Assembly: GCF_002940205.1 (NCBI RefSeq)
Contig: NZ_MDSK01000024.1
Coordinates: 1-64,000 of the forward strand
Length of the DNA stretch: 64,000 nt
Origin: Xanthomonas arboricola pv. guizotiae
Lineage (GTDB): Bacteria > Pseudomonadota > Gammaproteobacteria > Xanthomonadales > Xanthomonadaceae
Direction of reading: 5' to 3'
Position numbers and translations under genes: made by a program. Positions 44,902-54,400 of this stretch are shown piece by piece. The first letter of the stretch is position 1. Every line of letters begins with the position of its first letter. The notes under the pieces are model-generated. The model was not told where the DNA came from. It did not search any database and was given only the letters and a program-made list of their open reading frames with translations.

Positions 44902-46608
44902 ATGACCCACTCCGTCGAAGACATCAAATCCGAAAGTCGCCGTCTGCGCGGGTCGCTGGAACAGAGCCTGGCCGATGCGGTGACCGGTGCGTTGCGCGAG
45001 GACGATCAGACCCTGATCAAGTACCACGGCAGCTACCAGCAGGACGATCGCGACATCCGCGATGAGCGGCGTCGGCAGAAGCTCGAACCGGCGTACCAGT
45101 TCATGATCCGCACCCGCACGCCGGGCGGGGTGATCTCGCCTACGCAGTGGCTGGCGCTGGATGGCATCGCCACGCGGTACGCCAATCATTCGCTGCGCAT
45201 CACCACGCGCCAGGCGTTCCAGTTCCATGGCGTGATCAAGCGCGAGCTCAAGGCGACCATGCAGGCGATCAACGCCACCTTGATCGATACGCTGGCCGCC
45301 TGCGGCGATGTCAATCGCAACGTGCAGGTCGCGACCAATCCGCTGCTGTCGCAGGCGCATGCCACGCTGTATGCCGATGCCGCGCGGGTGTCCGAGCACC
45401 TGTTGCCCAATACCCGTGCGTATTACGAGATCTGGCTGGACGAAGAGCGCGTGTCCGGTTCCGGCAACGAAGAGGAGCCGATCTACGGCGAGCGTTATCT
45501 GCCGCGCAAGTTCAAGATTGGTTTCGCCGCGCCGCCGCTCAACGATGTGGACGTGTTCGCCAACGATCTGGGCTTCATCGCGATCCTGCACGACGGCGAG
45601 TTGCTCGGCTACAACGTCAGCATCGGCGGCGGCATGGGCGCCAGCCATGGCGATGCGGAAACCTGGCCGCGCGTGGCCAATGTCGTCGGGTTCGTCACCC
45701 GCGATCAGTTGCTGGAGGTGGCCACCGCCGTGGTCACCACCCAGCGCGACTTCGGCAACCGTGCGGTGCGCAAGCGCGCGCGCTTCAAGTACACCATCGA
45801 CGATCACGGCCTGGACACCATCGTGGCCGAGATCGAACGTCGTGCCGGCTTTGCGCTGCAACCCGCCCGGGAGTTCGCGTTCGAGCACAACGGCGACCGC
45901 TACGGCTGGGTCGAGGGCGACGACGGGCTGTCGCATCTGACCCTGGCCCTGCCTGCCGGGCGCATCGCCGATACCGACACCGCTGCGCATCTGAGCGGCC
46001 TGCGGGCGATTGCGCAATTGAACGTCGGCCAGTTCCGCATGACGCCCAACCAGAACCTGGTCATCGCCGGCGTGCTGGCCAGCGAGCGCGCGCGCGTCGA
46101 TGCCCTGGTCGCGCAGTACGGCCTGGATGCCGGCAATCGCGCGCCCACCGCGCTGGCACGCGGCGCGATGGCCTGCGTGGCACTGCCGACCTGCGGGCTG
46201 GCGATGGCCGAGGCCGAGCGCTACCTGCCGGACTTCAGCGCGGCCCTGCAGCCGCTGCTGGAGCAACATGGGCTGGCCGACACCCCGATCGTGCTGCGCC
46301 TGTCCGGCTGCCCGAATGGCTGTTCGCGCCCGTACCTGGCCGAGATCGCGCTGGTCGGCAAGGCACCCGGCCGCTACAACCTGATGCTGGGCGGTGATCG
46401 CCGTGGCCAGCGCCTGAACACGCTGTACCGCGAAAACATCACCGAAGCGGACATCCTGGCCGCGCTGGAACCGCTGCTGGCGCGCTATGCCGCCGAACGC
46501 GATCAGGCCGGCGACGAAGGCTTCGGCGATTTCCTGCATCGCAGCGGCCTGATCGCGCTGCCGCCCTACCCCACACATCGTCACCTCGACCTGGAATTGC
46601 TCGCATGA
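44902..46608 (+). CDS. cysI: Sulfite reductase hemoprotein (beta) subunit
   Basis: This 568-residue siroheme and [4Fe-4S] enzyme reduces sulfite to sulfide with six electrons from CysJ. The four cluster ligands are visible as Cys425 and Cys431 (CVALPTC) and Cys470 and Cys474 (GCPNGC), the CysI spacing. [11 protein letters not shown] and [10 protein letters not shown] are conserved blocks of the N-terminal half. Position 44902 is the right start: the open frame upstream is only repeat sequence. Its siroheme would come from the pathway served by CysG (55548). It overlaps cysH by 4 bp. Confidence 0.96.
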   Translation: MTHSVEDIKSESRRLRGSLEQSLADAVTGALREDDQTLIKYHGSYQQDDRDIRDERRRQKLEPAYQFMIRTRTPGGVISPTQWLALDGIATRYANHSLRITTRQAFQFHGVIKRELKATMQAINATLIDTLAACGDVNRNVQVATNPLLSQAHATLYADAARVSEHLLPNTRAYYEIWLDEERVSGSGNEEEPIYGERYLPRKFKIGFAAPPLNDVDVFANDLGFIAILHDGELLGYNVSIGGGMGASHGDAETWPRVANVVGFVTRDQLLEVATAVVTTQRDFGNRAVRKRARFKYTIDDHGLDTIVAEIERRAGFALQPAREFAFEHNGDRYGWVEGDDGLSHLTLALPAGRIADTDTAAHLSGLRAIAQLNVGQFRMTPNQNLVIAGVLASERARVDALVAQYGLDAGNRAPTALARGAMACVALPTCGLAMAEAERYLPDFSAALQPLLEQHGLADTPIVLRLSGCPNGCSRPYLAEIALVGKAPGRYNLMLGGDRRGQRLNTLYRENITEADILAALEPLLARYAAERDQAGDEGFGDFLHRSGLIALPPYPTHRHLDLELLA

Positions 46609-47330
46609 CCGCGCTGCCTGCCGCATCGATCACTGCGTCCGCACTGGACGACCTGGACGCGCTCAACGTGCGGCTGGAAGGCCTGCGCGCCGACGCGCGC
46701 GTGGCCTGGGCATTGCAACACGGCCCGCAGCAGGCGGCGCTGTCGTCCAGCTTCGGCGCGCAGTCGGCGGTCACGCTGCACCTGCTCACCCAGCAGCGCC
46801 CGGACATTCCGGTGATCCTGATCGATACCGGCTACCTGTTCCCGGAAACCTACCGGTTTGCCGACGCACTGGCCGACCGGCTCAAGCTCAACCTCAAGGT
46901 GTACCGCCCGCTGGTCAGCCGTGCCTGGATGGAAGCGCGCCACGGCCGCCTGTGGGAACAGGGCATGGTCGGCATCGACCAGTACAACAACCTGCGCAAG
47001 GTCGAGCCGATGCGCCGCGCATTGGACGAGCTCAACGTGGGTACCTGGTTCACCGGCCTGCGCCGCAGCCAGTCCGGCGGCCGCGCGCAGACGCCGATCG
47101 TGCAAAAGCGCGGCGAGCGCTACAAGGTCAGCCCGATCGCCGACTGGACAGACCGCGACGTGTGGCAATACCTGCAGGCGCACGACCTGCCCTACCACCC
47201 GCTGTGGGAACAGGGCTATGTGTCCATCGGCGACTTCCACACCACACGCCGCTGGGAGCCGGGCATGCGCGAGGAGGACACGCGCTTTTTCGGGTTGAAG
47301 CGCGAATGCGGCATCCACGAGGACATCTGA
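46605..47330 (+). CDS. cysH: PAPS reductase (thioredoxin-dependent)
   Basis: This 241-residue enzyme reduces PAPS to sulfite. The PP-loop-like region [15 protein letters not shown] and [15 protein letters not shown] are present, and the catalytic Cys235 is in the C-terminal ECGIHEDI. The paired CC and CxxC cluster motifs of APS reductases are absent, so it should be PAPS-specific. That agrees with the APS kinase domain of CysNC. It is the last gene of the cysJIH operon, with an ATGA overlap with cysI. Confidence 0.96.
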   Translation: MTALPAASITASALDDLDALNVRLEGLRADARVAWALQHGPQQAALSSSFGAQSAVTLHLLTQQRPDIPVILIDTGYLFPETYRFADALADRLKLNLKVYRPLVSRAWMEARHGRLWEQGMVGIDQYNNLRKVEPMRRALDELNVGTWFTGLRRSQSGGRAQTPIVQKRGERYKVSPIADWTDRDVWQYLQAHDLPYHPLWEQGYVSIGDFHTTRRWEPGMREEDTRFFGLKRECGIHEDI

Positions 47331-47460
47331 GCGCAGCGCAGTGCGCGCTCGTCACCAAGCTCGCATGCACCACTAAGGCGTCGAGGTTACCGGTAGGCAC
47401 ACCGCCGGGCGCATCCCTGACTCGGCGGGTCTGCAGCGACTTGAGGTGACGCGCATGTGC

Positions 47461-49110
47461 TCATGGCGCGGGAACGCGTGGCTGACTGCGCTGCATCCAG
47501 TAGCGGTCGAGCAGCCACATCAGCAACAACGACACCCCGACCAGCGGGAAGATCAGCCCGCTGATCACCAACAGCATCAGCAGGCCGCGCAGCGTGCGCG
47601 GATCGGCCGGCAACGGCGGCACGCCCAGGCCGCCGACCGGACGACGTTTCCACCACATCACCGCCGCGCTCACGCACAGCAGCACGATCGCCGCGCACGC
47701 CAGCAACAGGATCACCTGATTGGCAGTGCCGTATTGCTGGCCCAGATGCACGTTGATGCCCCATTCCAGCGCGCGCCCAACCGGCCCGTAATCGCGGTAG
47801 CGCATGTCCAGCAGTACCGCGCCGCTGTACTGATCCAGATGGATCACGCGCTGGCGCTGCAGGTCGGCCGGATAGACCGAGGCGGTATACACCCCGGTGG
47901 CGCCACGCGGTGGCGACACGCTGTAGCCCGCCATAATACCGCGCGCTTCGAAACGCGCAATCGCCGTGTCCAGACCGATCGCCCCACGCCCCGGCGCAGC
48001 AACGCCGCCGACACCGCCATGGGCGGCATGTTCGCTGCCTGCCGAGTGCGCGTGTTGCCCTGAGTGTTCTGCCTGCTCTGACTGGGATACGTACTCCGAG
48101 TGCTTGGCCATGTGCTCCGGGTGTTCCGGCTGGCCTGCATCGTCTGCGTGTTTTTCGTGGCCTGCATGTCCTGCGTGTACCCAGAGCGCTCCGTGCTCGG
48201 AGTGCTCGTTTCCGACCTGCAACCCACCCGATGTCTCATCAAGCAGACGCTCATCCAGTCCATCGGCTCCTTGTGCAGGCACCACAGACTCCGGCACACG
48301 CGCCTGCCGCAGCGACCACGCCGGATCGGTCGTCGCGGACAAGCGCTGTTGCGACATCGGCTGCTGCACCCGCACACCGGCCGGATACCCGAAGTCATGC
48401 CCATTGACCCAGCGATTGACCTGCGCGCCCCACAGCCACGACCACGGCATCCCGGTCAGCGCCAGGAACAGCAATACCGCACCGACGCCGGCACCGGTGA
48501 CCGCATGCAGATCGCGCCAGAACAGCCGCTGCCCCGGCGTGCCGCGCACGCTGACCACCCCACCGCGGCGCCCACGCGGCCACCACAGATACACACCGGT
48601 CAGCACCAGCACGATCGCCCAGCCCGCCGCCATTTCGATCAAGCCGCGCGCAAGCGGCCCGATCAACTCGAGACTGTGCAGCCGCCGGATCGTCCAGGCC
48701 AGGGTGCCGTGCTCGGGCAGCGCGCCGAGCACGCGTGCGCGATACGGGTCGACATACACCACCTGCCGCACGCCATGCGTGTCGACCAGCCCGATCTCGG
48801 CACTGGCATCGGCGCGTGCGGGCGTGGTGTAGCGAAACAAGCTGCCGCCGTAGCTGCGCTGCGCCGTATCGACCAGGCCTTGCGCAGACACCCGCAGCTC
48901 GCCCACCGGCACGACCTTCAAGCCATGGTGCACGCTGCGGTCGATCGCATCCTGGTACAGGAATGCCGCACCGGTCAGCGCCAGCCAGACGATGAAGGGC
49001 AGCACCAGCAACCCGGCATAGAAGTGCCAGCGCCACACCGCGCGATAAAAGCGCCAGCGGCCATCCCGGCGCGGATTGGTGACGCGGCCATCGCCCATGA
49101 TTGCGCGCAT
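47461..49110 (-). CDS. PepSY-associated membrane protein with a His-rich insert
   Basis: This 549-residue inner-membrane protein is of the PepSY_TM family. Helix 1 with WRWHFYAGLLVLPFIVWLALTG and further pairs of helices are typical. Between the second PepSY segment and the helices is an insert (about 301-367) with 13-14 His and many Glu, Ser and Ala residues, e.g. HAGHAGHEKHADD and QHAHSAGSEHAAHGG. This strongly suggests metal binding. It overlaps the stop of the TonB receptor gene (TGATG). PepSY_TM proteins next to TonB receptors are often reductases or helpers for ferric-siderophore or copper uptake. Confidence 0.85.
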   Translation of the reverse strand: MRAIMGDGRVTNPRRDGRWRFYRAVWRWHFYAGLLVLPFIVWLALTGAAFLYQDAIDRSVHHGLKVVPVGELRVSAQGLVDTAQRSYGGSLFRYTTPARADASAEIGLVDTHGVRQVVYVDPYRARVLGALPEHGTLAWTIRRLHSLELIGPLARGLIEMAAGWAIVLVLTGVYLWWPRGRRGGVVSVRGTPGQRLFWRDLHAVTGAGVGAVLLFLALTGMPWSWLWGAQVNRWVNGHDFGYPAGVRVQQPMSQQRLSATTDPAWSLRQARVPESVVPAQGADGLDERLLDETSGGLQVGNEHSEHGALWVHAGHAGHEKHADDAGQPEHPEHMAKHSEYVSQSEQAEHSGQHAHSAGSEHAAHGGVGGVAAPGRGAIGLDTAIARFEARGIMAGYSVSPPRGATGVYTASVYPADLQRQRVIHLDQYSGAVLLDMRYRDYGPVGRALEWGINVHLGQQYGTANQVILLLACAAIVLLCVSAAVMWWKRRPVGGLGVPPLPADPRTLRGLLMLLVISGLIFPLVGVSLLLMWLLDRYWMQRSQPRVPAP

Positions 49111-51137
49111 CAGAAGCTCCAGTCCCAAGACAACGACAATGCACGTCCATCGCCCGGCGAATAGCCGGAACTGCCGGTGTCGTACCACGCATACACGTAG
49201 GCGCGATCGGTGACATTGCGCAGCTGCAGGCTGAGCGCATTGCGCGCATCCAGGTTCCAGCGCGCGCCCAGATTGAGCAGGGCGTACCCCCCGGTGCGCC
49301 CCAGCGTATTGCTGCGCTCCAGATAGTAATCGCCTTGCGCATTGCCCCAGGCGCTCAGCTGCACGGCCGCCGTAAGCTGCCATTCCAGCCCGGCGGTGGC
49401 CAGCCAGTGCGGCACGTTTTCGATCTCCTTGCCGCGCGTGGCCGGCGCACTCGGGTCCGGCGTGGCAATGCTGGCCTTCTGCCGCGAGTACGACATCCAC
49501 GCCCGCCAGTGTTCGGCCGGCTGCAGGTTCAGTTGCGCATCCCAGCCGCGCCGCAGCGTGCGCCCGACATTGGCCACATCGCCGACGCCGGCCACGCCAT
49601 TGACGCCCAGGATGGTGGCGACTTCGCCGGAAGCGCGTTGCTCCCAATACGCCAGGCGCCCATCCATCAGCGCCGATGGCGCGAACTTGAAACCGGCTTC
49701 CCAGCCGGCATTGATCGACGGGCCGAGATTTGCCGGCTGGCGCCGGTACGCACCGTCGCCGCTGCCGATCTGGAAGCTGCGCCCCCAGTTGGCGTACACG
49801 CTGTTTTGCCCGGCCAGCCTGTAGCTGGCACTGAACTTGGGCTGCTTGATGGTGCCGTAGTCGTACGTGGGTGCGTAAATGCCGGCACGCACGTCATGCA
49901 GCTGCCCATCGACGCCGTCGATGCGATACCCCGGCACCAGCTGCAGCCGTTCGAACGGGGTCAGCACCGCCTGCACGTAGGCCCCGTGCGTGCGCAGGTC
50001 GTAATCCCAATCGCGCAACTGCGCGCCGCGCACCCGGGCCACGGTGCGGTAGCGCTGCGACTGATTGTCCTGCCACTGCGCGTCCACGCCGGCTTCCAGA
50101 TCGGCCGCCAGCGTGCCCCAATCCGGCTGCCAGTTGCCGCGCAACAGCAGGCCGCGATGGGTCTCGTCGGTATCGCGTTCCTGCTGCAGGCCGGCTGCGG
50201 AAAAGCGCACCCAGCGCCGATTGCGGAAATCGTTCTGGTAGGCCTTGGCGCTCCACTGCGCAGCGGCGCCCAGCGTGCCGTCCGCGTGCAACGCGGTCTG
50301 CCGCAGCTGGCGTTCGCTGCGATCGTCCTGCGCATAAGCCGGCGAACTGCGTGGCGCCGCGCGTGCGCTGGCCGCATCCAGATAACCGGCTTCCAGTGCG
50401 TGATTGTCGTAGTAACGCGTGCTGAGTCCGGCACGGAAGCCGCCATCGGGGTCGGTATAGAACCACTTGCCGGCCACGCTGCGTTTGCGCGCGTCGGCGT
50501 GCTCGCGATAACCATCGGAATCGCGCCAGGCCAGCGCATAGTTCTGGCTCCATGCGCCATGTTCAAAGCCCTTGCCCAACTGCACCTCGCGCGCACCGAA
50601 ACTGCCAGCCGTCACGCTCAGGCGGCCATCGTTGCCGCCGGTACGGGTCAGCACATCCACGCTGCCGGCGATCGCATGCAGACCGTAGCGCGCATCGTTG
50701 GTGCCGCGCACGATCTCGATCGCGCTGATGTCCTGCGCAAACACCGCATCCAGATACGGCATGCCGCCGGCATTGTCGTTGCTGGGGATGCCGTCGATCA
50801 GCAGCTTCACCGCATTGATGCGCCCCTCGCCATTGAACCCACGGAACGAGAACCGCCCCGCGTCGGTGCCCATGCGGAACTGGGTGACCTGCACGCCCGG
50901 CGCACGCATCAACAGCTCCCAGCTGTAGTCCACGTGTTGATCGTGCAGCAGCTCGCCACCGATCACATCCACCGAACTCAGCACGCGTGCCGTGCCCGGG
51001 CTGCGCTGGGGTTGCGCGCTCACCTGCACCTTGCCCAGGGTCAATGCCGCATCCTGCGCCTGCACATTGCAGGCCGGCCCCCACACCAGCGCCAACGACG
51101 GCGCGTACCACAGCGTTTTCAATAATCGCAACCGCAT
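49110..51137 (-). CDS. TonB-dependent receptor, putative metal or siderophore type
   Basis: This 675-residue outer-membrane receptor is of the shorter siderophore/metal class. The signal peptide is about 1-29. The plug contains MRAPGVQVTQFRMGTDAGRF, INAVKLLIDGIPSNDN and IEIVRGTNDARYGLHAIAGS, followed by a barrel ending in Phe (SLSWDWSF). Its coding sequence is flanked by DUF2946 upstream and PepSY downstream, all on the minus strand. This trio suggests uptake of copper or an iron chelate; the ligand is not decided by the sequence. I chose the Met at 51137 for its signal peptide. Confidence 0.88.
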   Translation of the reverse strand: MRLRLLKTLWYAPSLALVWGPACNVQAQDAALTLGKVQVSAQPQRSPGTARVLSSVDVIGGELLHDQHVDYSWELLMRAPGVQVTQFRMGTDAGRFSFRGFNGEGRINAVKLLIDGIPSNDNAGGMPYLDAVFAQDISAIEIVRGTNDARYGLHAIAGSVDVLTRTGGNDGRLSVTAGSFGAREVQLGKGFEHGAWSQNYALAWRDSDGYREHADARKRSVAGKWFYTDPDGGFRAGLSTRYYDNHALEAGYLDAASARAAPRSSPAYAQDDRSERQLRQTALHADGTLGAAAQWSAKAYQNDFRNRRWVRFSAAGLQQERDTDETHRGLLLRGNWQPDWGTLAADLEAGVDAQWQDNQSQRYRTVARVRGAQLRDWDYDLRTHGAYVQAVLTPFERLQLVPGYRIDGVDGQLHDVRAGIYAPTYDYGTIKQPKFSASYRLAGQNSVYANWGRSFQIGSGDGAYRRQPANLGPSINAGWEAGFKFAPSALMDGRLAYWEQRASGEVATILGVNGVAGVGDVANVGRTLRRGWDAQLNLQPAEHWRAWMSYSRQKASIATPDPSAPATRGKEIENVPHWLATAGLEWQLTAAVQLSAWGNAQGDYYLERSNTLGRTGGYALLNLGARWNLDARNALSLQLRNVTDRAYVYAWYDTGSSGYSPGDGRALSLSWDWSF

Positions 51138-51308
51138 GACCAACCCTTCGCCGTGCCGGCACGGCAACACCGCCGTGCGCCGCGGCAACGCAGCGGGCAC
51201 AGGCATCACGTCAGGAAAACGGGTCGTCCATGCAGCTGCGTGCAGGCGCGCCGGAAGATCGGGCACGCAATCGCTACGACAAAGCGGACGCCCGCGATGG
51301 GGCCAGAC

Positions 51309-51737
51309 TCACGCGTGCAGCGGCGGCCCACGTGCCCCGAGTGCGGCCCAACGCACCGTCGATGTTGCGCGCGCCTGCCTGTGCACCGGCGCCGGCGCCG
51401 GCCGCAGTTGCAGCAGGCACAGCACCAGCAACGCCAGCCACGGCAGCAGGCGCGCGGCCAGCACGCAGTAGTCGCAGGCTTCACCATGCGCGCCGGCGTG
51501 GTCGCCGGTATGCGGCTTGGCGGGCGGTGCAGCGGCAGCGTGCTGATGCGCGGCCGTCGTCTGTGCCGGCGGGGCCGGATGCAGCGACCCGCCCGCGTCC
51601 AGCGCCGGCCCGCTCATGCACATCGGCTCCAGCGACTGCGCCTGGCTCCAACGGCTGACCAGCGGCGCCACCAGCATCAGCAGCACCGCCAGACAGGCGA
51701 GCAGGTGCAGGCAAGGGTGGCGGCGCAGCGACGGCAT
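51309..51737 (-). CDS. DUF2946 family protein
   Basis: This 142-residue protein has an N-terminal hydrophobic segment (about 9-30), a His-rich middle (AAHQHAAAAPPAKPHTGDHAGAH) and a CDYC motif, followed by a second hydrophobic segment. That arrangement is typical of DUF2946, a family often found beside copper-related TonB receptors. It is the first gene of the presumed DUF2946-receptor-PepSY unit, with a 171-bp gap to the receptor gene. The biochemical role is unknown; a metal-binding one is inferred from the His and Cys residues. Confidence 0.75.
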   Translation of the reverse strand: MPSLRRHPCLHLLACLAVLLMLVAPLVSRWSQAQSLEPMCMSGPALDAGGSLHPAPPAQTTAAHQHAAAAPPAKPHTGDHAGAHGEACDYCVLAARLLPWLALLVLCLLQLRPAPAPVHRQARATSTVRWAALGARGPPLHA

Positions 51738-52026
51738 TGCGCGAGTGTAAGCCGCCGCATGCCGCGGGGGCGATGGTGGCGGCCGGTGCGCGACCGCATG
51801 TCGCACCCGCCGGCAACGGTCGCCTTGCCCGCGAGGCTGGCCGGCGGCGGGATCTGCCGAGCCGATCCGGTACCTCGCAGGCGCTGGGACAGGCGCACCC
51901 CGAGGGGTCGATGCACCGCCGTTGTCGAGGTCGGCAGTCACAGTTCCAGCACTGGACGTGACGGCGCGCACATGGCACGCCCTGGCATGCCCTATGCTTG
52001 CACGTCGTCCATCCACCTGCGCGCGC

Positions 52027-53223
52027 ATGAGCACCGTCCTGTCCGATCCAGCGGCCGAGCCCCTTCCCTGCGCCGCCAAGCCGCCGAGCGAGGCGTTGCG
52101 CCTCCAGTCGCTGCGCAGTTACGGCATTCTCGACACGCCGCGCGAAGCCGCCTTCGATGACATCACCAGGCTGGCCTCGATCATCTGCCAGACCCCGATC
52201 GCGCTGATCAGCCTGGTGGATGCCGAGCGGCAGTGGTTCAAGAGCGAACTCGGCATGGGCGAGCGCGAAACGCCGCTGTTCAAGTCGATGTGCGCGCACG
52301 CGCTGCTCGACAGCGACGTGCTGGTGGTGCCGGACACCCGCGAGGATGTGCGCTTCGCGCGCAATCCGCTGGTGACCGGCGAGGCGCCGTTGCATTTCTA
52401 TGCCGGTGCCGTGCTCAAGACCAGCGAAGGTCTGCCGCTGGGCACGGTCTGCGTGCTCGATCGCCAGCCGCGCCATCTCAGCGCCGAACAGGTCGATGCG
52501 CTGCGCGCACTCGCGCGCCAGACCATGGCACAGCTGGAACTGCGCCGCGCGCTGCTGGTAGCCGAAGAATCTGACCGCTACCGCAGTCGTCTGATGGCCA
52601 TCGCCGGCCACGACCTGAAGACCCCGCTGCGCACCGCTGCCTATGCCATCGACAAGATGCGCCGGCATGCCAATGGCGATTCCATCCAGACTCTGGTCAC
52701 CGCGCGCGATGCGATCAATCTGGTGGCCCGCAACCTCGACGAGCTGGCCACCCTGGCCGCCGCCAGCGAGACCGCCACGCCGGATCTGCAGTCGCTGGCG
52801 CTGGAAGATGTGCTGCATTCGGTGCTGGGCGTGTGGCGGCAACCGGCGATCAACAAATGTCTGGCCTTGCGCCATGTGCCCACCTCGCTGCGCGTGCGCA
52901 GCCACCCGACCTTGCTGACCACCCTGCTCGGCAATCTGGTCGGCAATGCGGTCAAGTACACCGAACGCGGGCGCGTGCTGGTCGGCGTCCGGCGTCGCCC
53001 TGGCCATGCGGTGGTGGAAATCATCGACAGCGGCATCGGCCTGAACCTGGACCGCCCGGAACAGGTATTCCAGGCCTTCCGCCAGGCCGATCCACGCAGC
53101 GACGGGCTGGGCATCGGCCTGTGGATCGTGCACCGCACCGCAGAGACGCTGGGCTGCGACGTGGATGTGCGCCCACGCCCGCACGGCGGCACCTGCTTTT
53201 CGGTACGCATCCCGCTGGCCTGA
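52027..53223 (+). CDS. GAF-domain sensor histidine kinase
   Basis: This soluble kinase of 398 residues has no membrane segments. The N-terminal GAF domain (about 20-175) contains the SLVDAERQWFKSELGM and LGTVCVLDRQPR blocks typical of GAF proteins of this group. Then follow the HisKA region with phospho-acceptor His195 in IAGHDLKTPLRT, and the HATPase domain with NLVGNAVKYTERG (N box), IIDSGIGLN and GLGIGLWIV. No response regulator gene is adjacent, so it is an orphan kinase. The ligand of the GAF domain is unknown. The ATG at 52027 was chosen; the frame is open further upstream. Confidence 0.88.
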   Translation: MSTVLSDPAAEPLPCAAKPPSEALRLQSLRSYGILDTPREAAFDDITRLASIICQTPIALISLVDAERQWFKSELGMGERETPLFKSMCAHALLDSDVLVVPDTREDVRFARNPLVTGEAPLHFYAGAVLKTSEGLPLGTVCVLDRQPRHLSAEQVDALRALARQTMAQLELRRALLVAEESDRYRSRLMAIAGHDLKTPLRTAAYAIDKMRRHANGDSIQTLVTARDAINLVARNLDELATLAAASETATPDLQSLALEDVLHSVLGVWRQPAINKCLALRHVPTSLRVRSHPTLLTTLLGNLVGNAVKYTERGRVLVGVRRRPGHAVVEIIDSGIGLNLDRPEQVFQAFRQADPRSDGLGIGLWIVHRTAETLGCDVDVRPRPHGGTCFSVRIPLA

Positions 53224-53733
53224 CCACGGCGCGCGGCGGACGGGTGCCGGCTTGCCGGCATTGCGCAAACCGGCAACGCCACACAACCAATGCCGCACAT
53301 AAAAAAAGGCGGACCCGGGCTCCCGACCCGGATCCGCCGCCAAGCACGCCAGGTCTCTCCCCAGGGACCCGGGTGCGCCAGTCGCTCCATTGCGCAGCCT
53401 CGCGCAACGGTGATGCGACAGCGCTAGCAACCGCTTGACGACACGACCAACGGACCGGCCATGCGATGTACCGCATCGCCGGTCCTGCGCCGTCCACCCC
53501 TAGACGTCTGCGAGTGTCGCGTTATGGTTGCTATAAGGGTTTACGACAGCCCAGCGCGCAACTTGATGCGGCCGGACCACCCCGCCGTCGCGGCCCTGAC
53601 AGCCGTAGGGAGAATCACCGACAGCGCGCACTCCAGTCGGCGAGTGCTGCTGTACAAGTGATTGATAAAATAGGTTTTTTCAAGAAAGCGGACGCTGCAG
53701 CGCAGCATTCCCGAGGTGCCGTCGCAGGCTGTC
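53224..53733. other. Intergenic region with a minus-strand terminator, possible small RNA
   Basis: These 510 bases lie between the histidine kinase and a small hypothetical gene. No conserved-looking protein can be read in them. A strong intrinsic terminator for the minus strand lies at 53301-53338, about 395 bp beyond the nearest minus-strand stop codon. That leaves room for a separate non-coding transcript, with an AT-rich stretch near 53525-53545 as a possible promoter. Confidence 0.4.
53301..53338 (-). terminator. Strong intrinsic terminator on the minus strand
   Basis: On the minus strand, GGCGGATCCGGG pairs with CCCGGGTCCGCC over 12 bp (one G-U), with a 7-nt loop followed by seven Ts. 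No coding gene on the minus strand ends nearby. It cannot serve the plus-strand kinase gene because no T-run follows on that side. Confidence 0.8.
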
Positions 53734-54015
53734 TCAGAGCCCGGAATCGGCCGCATCCTGGCGCGCGAACCAGTCCGCCGAATGCACCTCTTCCGCCGCA
53801 ACCTCCAGCAGCTGGCGCAGCACTGCCAGCGGAATCTGCACCTGGGCACCGTTAGCCTGCAGTTCCACCCACAGCGACTCGTCCCGGGAATCGGCCAGCA
53901 CCGTCAGTACCGCATGCTCACCTCCCTCGATATTGGCCGACAGTTGCAACGACATGCCGCCGTCCTGGTCGGGCGACCACAGCCTGCTCAGTGGTGGACG
54001 CAGTGGCTCGGTCAT
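53734..54015 (-). CDS. Hypothetical protein
   Basis: I do not recognise this 93-residue protein. It is acidic, with no signal peptide or membrane segment, and reads like a small folded domain: MTEPLRPPLSRLWSPDQDGG, then alternating strands (AVLTVLADSRDESLWVEL), then a helical end (LAVLRQLLEVAAEEVHSADW). Start at 54015 has a weak GAGG upstream. It lies downstream of cysB on the same strand but 385 bp away, so it is probably not in an operon with it. Confidence 0.55.
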   Translation of the reverse strand: MTEPLRPPLSRLWSPDQDGGMSLQLSANIEGGEHAVLTVLADSRDESLWVELQANGAQVQIPLAVLRQLLEVAAEEVHSADWFARQDAADSGL

Positions 54016-54400
54016 CGGTGGCAGTGCCTCACAGTGGCGAACAGGGATCGCGCGCGCGGCCAGGCGGGATCGGTACTCCCGGCGCACAGGTCGGCAGTGT
54101 ACGAGATTCCGAACACCGATCGCCGGCACGACGCAGTTGCACAGTTGCTACGTGGACGTACTTGCTGCGACCTATGCCGGTACGCGCGCAAGCGCCCGCA
54201 GCCGAACCCGGCAGACACCGTCTGCGGGTCAATGCGCGGTGCCGCATCCGCTCTTGACCGCAGCTGATTCGCAGGCAATGCCTTCGCTTTTCCTGCGGAC
54301 GCCGACACCAATCGGTGGTGCTTGCGCGAGCGCTCTCACACACACCGCAGCCCTCGTGTGCAAGCGTGCTCGATGCGCGCTGCAGTCTTCGACAGCCAGC
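54016..54400. other. Intergenic region, nothing recognised
   Basis: This stretch lies downstream of cysB and upstream of the hypothetical gene at 54015. I see no gene, RNA or clear terminator. A small palindrome near 54400 (CCAGCTCAGCTGG) overlaps the cysB stop region and has no T-run. Confidence 0.4.
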
